Source: Gnomoniopsis sp. IMI 355080
Lineage: Eukaryota > Ascomycota > Sordariomycetes > Diaporthales > Gnomoniaceae
Assembly (NCBI GenBank): GCA_027946555.1
Contig: JAPEVC010000089.1
Location: forward strand, 62,001 to 126,000
DNA length: 64,000 bases
Direction of reading: 5' to 3'
Below are positions 58,692 to 64,000 of this stretch, one piece after another. Numbering within the stretch: position 1 is the first letter of the stretch; every line of letters begins with the position of its first letter. A program made the position numbers and the translations under genes. A model generated the notes under the pieces. The model saw only the letters and a program-made list of their open reading frames with translations. It made no database searches and was not told where the DNA came from.

Positions 58692-59383
58692 AATCATGGT
58701 GTTCAGGTTTTTAGTCAAGCTAGCACGTGGCGCTTCACACCAACGCCCGCAAGGGATGGCCATTTTGGTCTGCGACTGGCATCTACACAAGCCCCATATC
58801 AATTCTCTCTGCACTGGACTTATCCTTCGTGTGCGTCATTATCATGCCTTTCAGTATTGTGCGTGTCATTGGGTCTGAGGTGAATGGTCCATGTATTTCA
58901 CCCATGCGCGTTCTGCCATTTCAGCAGCTGCACGCTGGCTTCCTAGGTACGTAGATCAACCCTAGCTTCGTGTCGTCGGCCTTGGCATCACACCCCTCTC
59001 CAAAGAGAGATCGTATTAGAATTACTTGCAATTTGATATAGGAAAGACCCAAAGGTCAGCATCAATTAGGTTGGAAGTTGCAGGGATCCAAGGCAGGCAA
59101 AAAGCTGCAAGGCGATACTATGTACCCATCGCAAGGCGGCTTCACCCAATAGAGCGGAGAAGACTCTTAAGCGAGATGTCTCAAAATGTTCTTGGGAATG
59201 ACTTCTGGAATTGATAGACACTCTAGGGATCTTAAATTGGTCATCTCGAAGTAACCTGTCATCCCTTCATCATTGATCAATACTTCAAGGCCATCTTGAT
59301 TAGAACAAATGCACTTCTTCTGGAATAAACACAAGTCATTTCTTGTCCGTGTTGACGTGGTCACTGTAACTTTCAAGTCGAAT
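58692..59383. other. Intergenic region
   Basis: Holds the 3' end of the AKR-Rid gene and the promoter of the acyltransferase gene. No other gene. Confidence 0.5.
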
Positions 59384-61159
59384 ATGCCTCCACCCTCTGG
59401 ATCTGGTGACCTGGACGAGTCACATCGCCTGATAGATCCTGACCAATTCGCCCGCGACGGCGAGGACTTGGGTGACGACTCCGAGAAGCTGCTCCCAATA
59501 TCCTGGACAGAGAACAATCATATCCAACGCCCTCACCTCTTCAGTAATGTACTGCGAAGTCCCAGGCCATACTTCATCTCTACGGTCCTGTTTCTCCTGC
59601 CGTCCTTTATTGTTGAGCCGATTCGTGAATTTTCCGCATACTCTCAACCCAGCACTCGCAAACCACAACTTGGACCAACAGCATGGCTTGACGGTCTTCG
59701 CGGAATAGCAGCCCTGACTGTGTACATATTCCACTGGAGCATGCTTTGGTTTGACAAAATCCTCATGGACGCCTATGGCGCCCCCAATTCGGCCAACACT
59801 ATCTTCCAAATGCCTATCATCAGGACTTTTAATTCTGGCACAGCAAGCGTGGCCACGTTCTTCATGATATCTGGATATGTGATCACCATCAAGACATTGT
59901 CCATAATATACAAGGGTGGCCCGCAGAACAACGAGCGCGTGCTTACATCACTTTGCGGTGCTTTCTTCAGACGGCCTCTTCGCCTTTTCGTGCCGGCCAT
60001 AGTTTCAACATTCATGATCGCCGTCGTCAACCAGCAGACCGGAATTTTCGAACGAAGCGTACGCAGGCTACCCACCCTGGAGACCCAGATTCAAGATTGG
60101 TTTCATGAAACCCTGAAGTTGGTGAATACCTTCGACCTCCACAAAACCAGATATGGCACACTTGTACCGGCCTACAATAACCATCTGTGGACGATCCCGA
60201 TCGAATACAAAAACTCAGTTTTTGTCTATATGTTACTGCTAGCATTCTCCAAGGTCAAGCGCTGGATACATATAACGGGTGTGCTTGGTATTGCGTGGTG
60301 TGTTCTGATTACGCAAGGCGACATTGACGCAGCATTGTTTTGCGCTGGTCTCATTCTTGCGGAGATCACGATCATATTCCCACCGGCTGGTCAAGAAAAT
60401 CATCATTCGAACACTCACTTGCCACAGACGGACGCCAGGTCTCAGAACTCGCGTTATCGGCTAAGGCACATCATCACCATCGCCTCTGCTATCCTGGGAT
60501 TACATTTGATGGGCTATCCCCTTCAGGATAACGTCCACGCCGGTGGCTTCGAGACGATCAGCGAGTGGACTCCGAAGCCGTTCTATCCAGAGCCGGGAAG
60601 TGTACCTTATGGACAAGCAGTGTGGTCCATAGGAATCGGTGCTGTCCTCTACATCACCGCTTGCGCATACTCCGCTCCTCTACGTCTTCCACCACACGTG
60701 TCTGGTTGGATTTCCACTATAAGACCATGGTCACAAGGCAAACGAGAAGACTCGGACGGTACAGCAATGCTCCCGGCGGAAAGCACCATTGACCAGACTC
60801 CTTTCCTACAAATACCGCACACAACTCGCTTCGCTCAGTACTTGGGCTGGGTATCTTATTCGTTATACCTCTTCCATGGCTCCTTGATTACCGCCACCGG
60901 TATGGGTACTTACTATGAGGCTAAACCAGGTTGGGACCGGGGGCAAGAGATTGCGAAGCAGCTCGAAGCCAGTGGGCAGCCGGTGGCTGCGGCGCGAGAG
61001 CTTTCAATGGCTTGGAATGCGTACCTCAATGCATTTCTATGGGCCACTGTGTCACAGACGTTTTTGCTTTTTTGGGTCAGTGATGTGTTTGCCAGAGCTA
61101 TGGATGCCAATATTGTCAAGATGACAAGATGGCTGTGGGGCATGGCTTCGACAAAGTAA
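59384..61159 (+). CDS. Acyltransferase-3 family membrane protein
   Basis: One exon, 591 residues from ATG 59384; an in-frame ATG at 59309 would add 25 residues without changing the domain. Family features: WLDGLRGIAALTVYIFHW (first helix, catalytic-type His), SVATFFMISGYVITIK, FFRRPLRLFVPAIVSTFMI with the arginines of the second motif, NNHLWTIPIEYKNSVFVYMLL, and late helices with YSLYLFHGSLI. About ten transmembrane helices are expected. These enzymes move acyl groups onto small molecules or sugars at membranes and occur in fungal metabolite clusters. Whether it belongs to the same pathway as the amidohydrolase and AKR-Rid genes is inference from proximity. Confidence 0.85.
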   Translation: MPPPSGSGDLDESHRLIDPDQFARDGEDLGDDSEKLLPISWTENNHIQRPHLFSNVLRSPRPYFISTVLFLLPSFIVEPIREFSAYSQPSTRKPQLGPTAWLDGLRGIAALTVYIFHWSMLWFDKILMDAYGAPNSANTIFQMPIIRTFNSGTASVATFFMISGYVITIKTLSIIYKGGPQNNERVLTSLCGAFFRRPLRLFVPAIVSTFMIAVVNQQTGIFERSVRRLPTLETQIQDWFHETLKLVNTFDLHKTRYGTLVPAYNNHLWTIPIEYKNSVFVYMLLLAFSKVKRWIHITGVLGIAWCVLITQGDIDAALFCAGLILAEITIIFPPAGQENHHSNTHLPQTDARSQNSRYRLRHIITIASAILGLHLMGYPLQDNVHAGGFETISEWTPKPFYPEPGSVPYGQAVWSIGIGAVLYITACAYSAPLRLPPHVSGWISTIRPWSQGKREDSDGTAMLPAESTIDQTPFLQIPHTTRFAQYLGWVSYSLYLFHGSLITATGMGTYYEAKPGWDRGQEIAKQLEASGQPVAAARELSMAWNAYLNAFLWATVSQTFLLFWVSDVFARAMDANIVKMTRWLWGMASTK

Positions 61160-62381
61160 TTTGGCACCTGGGCGGATGGAATGGAACAGCGTAATACAAG
61201 AAATGCGAGACGAGTTGGCCTTTGTTTTTGTTTTTTTTATGAGCAGACATGGCGCCTACCTAGGTAAAAGGACGACGATGCAAATAGTTGAGGTGATAAA
61301 TATTGGCCTTCCTAATAGATTAATCCCAGGCTGTCAATGTTCGATTGCACAGGCTTGCATAGAATGGCCTCCGTGTATGAGACCAATTTAAGCATTTGAA
61401 TTGCTCTCAAGTTTGTCTAGCATTCCAGGTTGCTTCCACCATCCCCTAACATACAGTATGCCTCTTTTTTGGGAACAGCAAGGAAGCCGGCCAAGAAACT
61501 TGGCAGCTTGACCTGGAACTTGTCGTGTTAAGTCGTTTGCGTAATGACCGCAGCTTCTGAGATTGAAGCAAGGTAGCATTACACTGTCATCATCTATTAT
61601 CAACCATCGTGAAAATGGGTGGTGGCTTCCTAGTATTCCAGGAGGATGGTTTTCCCGGTTGAAAGTGCCATTCTTTGTCAGCCCAGTCCAGCTATGTTAG
61701 GCTAGGTACTTAATTTTAGGTGTTATAGGAGGTCTGGTGGGTCTGGCTTGGCCTGGTAAACTCCATGGCGATCCCGAAAGTTACCAATTGGTCGGATCTG
61801 TTGATCCGGGGAAAATCCCAGAAGCTGCCAGGCGCAGTCAGTCATGGACGCTTTGCTCCAACTGGCCAACCTTCCAAAGGATACGATGCAGGTGTCAAGA
61901 CTTACTAATATGTTCACAATAAGTGCGACCGACCTGACTTCTTTGATCCAGCCTGGGTTGGGTGATTCGTGGAGCAGCGTTGTTCCCGTGCCATCAGTCA
62001 TGACGTCGGTTCATCCTGGTAGCCTGTTAGCATAGGCTGCAGGTTCACGAGTATGACGATACAAGTCCGTCATTTTGCAATGGCGATTCTTCAAAAAATG
62101 CGACGCTTCAGTCTACGGGACAGAGCACTTTGTATTCGAACGAGCAGCGTTTCACTGAAGAATATGTCAGTAATTCGGTACGATATAGTCATAGACGTTT
62201 CCTGTTTGGTCCTGTTTCCTTCGTGAACCTTCCACTGTCTCCGTTGGTCACAAGCATAAGTACTCCGGACTCGTTCGTCCTTTTTGACAGACACCAACTA
62301 AACATACCCAATTGCCTCTCCCTCCTCTCCTGTCCCGTCTTATACAACACAGCTCTGTTTCAAGCCAAACACCTCCACAAC
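61160..62381. other. Intergenic region with pyrimidine-rich promoter tract
   Basis: No gene. TACCTAGGTA at 61257-61266; a CGG-N10-CCG arrangement with an unrelated centre at 61793-61808. 62307-62342 is strongly C/T-rich just upstream of the dehydrogenase start, a feature of well-expressed fungal promoters. Confidence 0.5.
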
Positions 62382-63869
62382 ATGTCTGTATCACAAGCTG
62401 CTTTCCAGGCCGAAAAAGCCATCGGTCACGATGGAACCACCATCACCAAGCAAGATGTCACCAACTATGAGTCCACCGGAGACAACACCAATAAGATGAA
62501 GGCGCTGGTTTGGCAGGGCAAGAACAAGGTTGAAATCATTGAAACTGCTCGGCCCAAGATTATCGAGCCTCGCGATGTTATCCTCAAGGTCACCGGTAGC
62601 ACACTGTGCGGTAGTGATCTGCATCTGCTTCACGGCTCAGTGGTTCAGATGCAAGCCGGTGATATTCTAGGTCATGAATTCTGCGGCGTGGTTGACGAGA
62701 TTGGATCAGAGGTCAAGGGCATCTATAAAGGCGGTCGATATGTCGCTTCTTTCCAGATTGCCTGCGGAGATGTGAGCTCAACACCCTCCTTTTCATCCGT
62801 ATTATAAGAACGGCCATGTTGACCTCAACGCTAGTGCTTCTTTTGCAAGAACAAACTCTCGTCTCAATGCGAGAAGACAAATTCCAACAGCACCGAGCAT
62901 GCCATGTATGGAGGCCAAACAGCAGGAATGTTTGGATACTCGCATTTTACCGGCGGTTTTGCCGGCGGCCAGGCCGAGTACGTTCGCGTGCCACTCGGCG
63001 ACGTCAATCTCCTACCCATTCCAGACGACGTTCCGGACGAGAAGGCGTTGTACCTTTCAGATGTGCTTGCAACCTCTTTTAACTGCGTCAAGGACACCGC
63101 CGTGTTCAAGGGCGATGAGGTGGCCATTTGGGGCGCTGGACCCATCGGCCAAATGGCTGGCATCTTTGCCGTCAACGAGGGCGCCTCCAAAATTATCTTT
63201 GTGGATACCGAGACAAGACTCAACCTGGTCAAGAGCAAGTGGCCCGCAGAGCACCAAGACAAGTTGGAGCTGGTTGATTACACCAAACTCAGCTTTGGCG
63301 TCACCACCAAGCCGACCGTAGTAAGCAGATTAAAGGAACTTTGCGGAGGGCGTGGCCCCGACGTGGCGCTGGAATGTGCTGCCGGAGAGTATCCCAAGGG
63401 GTGGATGCACACCGTCGAGATCGCGTTGGGGGCCGAGACAGATACGAGCGAGCTGGTGAACGAGATGATTGAAAGTGTTAGGAACTACGGCCGTTGCGGG
63501 ATTACCGGAGTCTATGTTGGATACGTAAGTGCAGATCCATGCCCCTTGAAGTTGCAGGGAAAATCTCCAACAGCTAACATCGTTTTCTAGACAAATCATT
63601 TCAACATTGGATCATTGATGGAGCGTGGTATTCGTCTCATAGGTAACGGCCAGGCTCCTGTGCACAAGTACTGGGAGCATTTGATGAAGGAAATCCAAAC
63701 CGGCAAATTGGAACCGCTGCAGATGGTTTCTCACCGAATTGCCCTCGATGATCTTGACAAGGTATATTACAAGTTTGACAAGCATGAGGATGGTCTCCAA
63801 AAGATCTTCGTGGAGACGAAGCATTCTTTCCCTCCGTGCAAGGGCTCTCCTGAACTTACCAGGTTTTGA
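62382..63869 (+). CDS. Zinc-dependent alcohol dehydrogenase (MDR family)
   Basis: Exons 62382-62771, 62835-63524 and 63591-63869 (introns 63 and 66 nt, all phase 0) give 452 residues. Catalytic zinc ligands: Cys76 in TLCGSDLH and His98-Glu99 in GHEFCGVVDEIGSEVKG. The structural-zinc loop, split by intron 1, reads CGDCFFCKNKLSSQC. The Rossmann turn is GAGPIGQMAG. The order and the YGG...FGYSHFTGGFAGGQAEYVR block resemble the glutathione-independent formaldehyde dehydrogenase-like branch. A 38-residue N-terminal extension is not part of the fold. It oxidises an alcohol or reduces an aldehyde with NAD(P); the substrate is unknown. It is the last gene of the window, at the end of the putative cluster. 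Confidence 0.88.
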
Positions 63870-64000
63870 TCGCCTGGGGGGAAATGAAAGAATCACATAT
63901 TGGAGGGTCGCATGCGAACCAGTTCGTGCAATTAGTGCTTGCGCAATGCTTTACGCGTAACTAGTATTATATACTACATTATATACCAAAAATAAACTAT
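63870..64000. other. 3' flank of the dehydrogenase
   Basis: Short AT-rich tail to the window edge, no feature seen. Confidence 0.4.

Noticed and set aside
61793..61808. CGGATCTGTTGATCCG upstream of the zinc dehydrogenase
   Set aside because: It has the CGG-N10-CCG spacing, but the centre is unrelated to the two matching sites, and such spacing alone is expected several times in 64 kb.
1..64000. CRISPR arrays, rRNA or tRNA genes
   Set aside because: No regularly spaced repeats or rRNA-like blocks were seen. I saw no convincing tRNA cloverleaf by eye, though a tRNA scan would be needed to exclude one.

Overview
The window is nuclear DNA of a filamentous ascomycete (Pezizomycotina). Genes have introns of roughly 50-130 nt with GT...AG ends. 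There are two Zn2Cys6 regulators, three DAL5- or sugar-porter-type MFS genes (one dead), MYND, F-box-like and STAND-like proteins, and AT-rich islands carrying LTR-like repeats. That mix fits an accessory or subtelomere-like region; the species cannot be told from the sequence. All exon models are hand-spliced from reading frames and splice signals.

Region 1 (1-6 kb): a gene-poor start, a three-exon FABP-like/heme-binding-type protein, and a conserved fungal protein whose 5' end looks deleted.

Region 2 (6.8-27 kb): an island bracketed by two inverted copies of a ~250-bp LTR-like repeat (6811-7058 and 26685-26935). Inside, on one strand, two OTT_1508-like deaminase-fold proteins flank a dynamin-like GTPase. 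They are followed by a C2H2 zinc-finger locus that does not splice cleanly, a dead sugar-transporter gene, a small ABM-type monooxygenase-like gene, and a divergent pair (TmpA-like ferric-reductase-fold membrane flavoprotein and acyl-CoA ligase). The deaminase-dynamin-deaminase triad is the best candidate for an undescribed system.

Region 3 (27-46 kb): a large secreted protein of unknown function, an internally duplicated F-box-like protein, a frameshifted MYND protein tail-to-tail with a STAND-like protein that lacks a visible P-loop, an AAA+ ATPase with a 19-nt micro-exon, a Zn2Cys6 regulator, a broken unidentified gene and an atypical kinase-like protein.

Region 4 (46-64 kb): an apparent metabolic cluster of an amidohydrolase, two ACS-family (DAL5-like) permeases, a Zn2Cys6 regulator, an aldo-keto reductase fused to a Rid (YjgF) domain, an acyltransferase-3 membrane protein and a zinc alcohol dehydrogenase. 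Two divergent promoters in it, 8.4 kb apart, share a nearly identical 16-bp CGG-N10-CCG palindrome, which suggests they are wired together by the resident Zn2Cys6 protein. The inferred job is uptake of a nitrogen-containing carboxylate or amide, hydrolysis, imine clean-up by Rid, and reduction or oxidation of carbonyl products.
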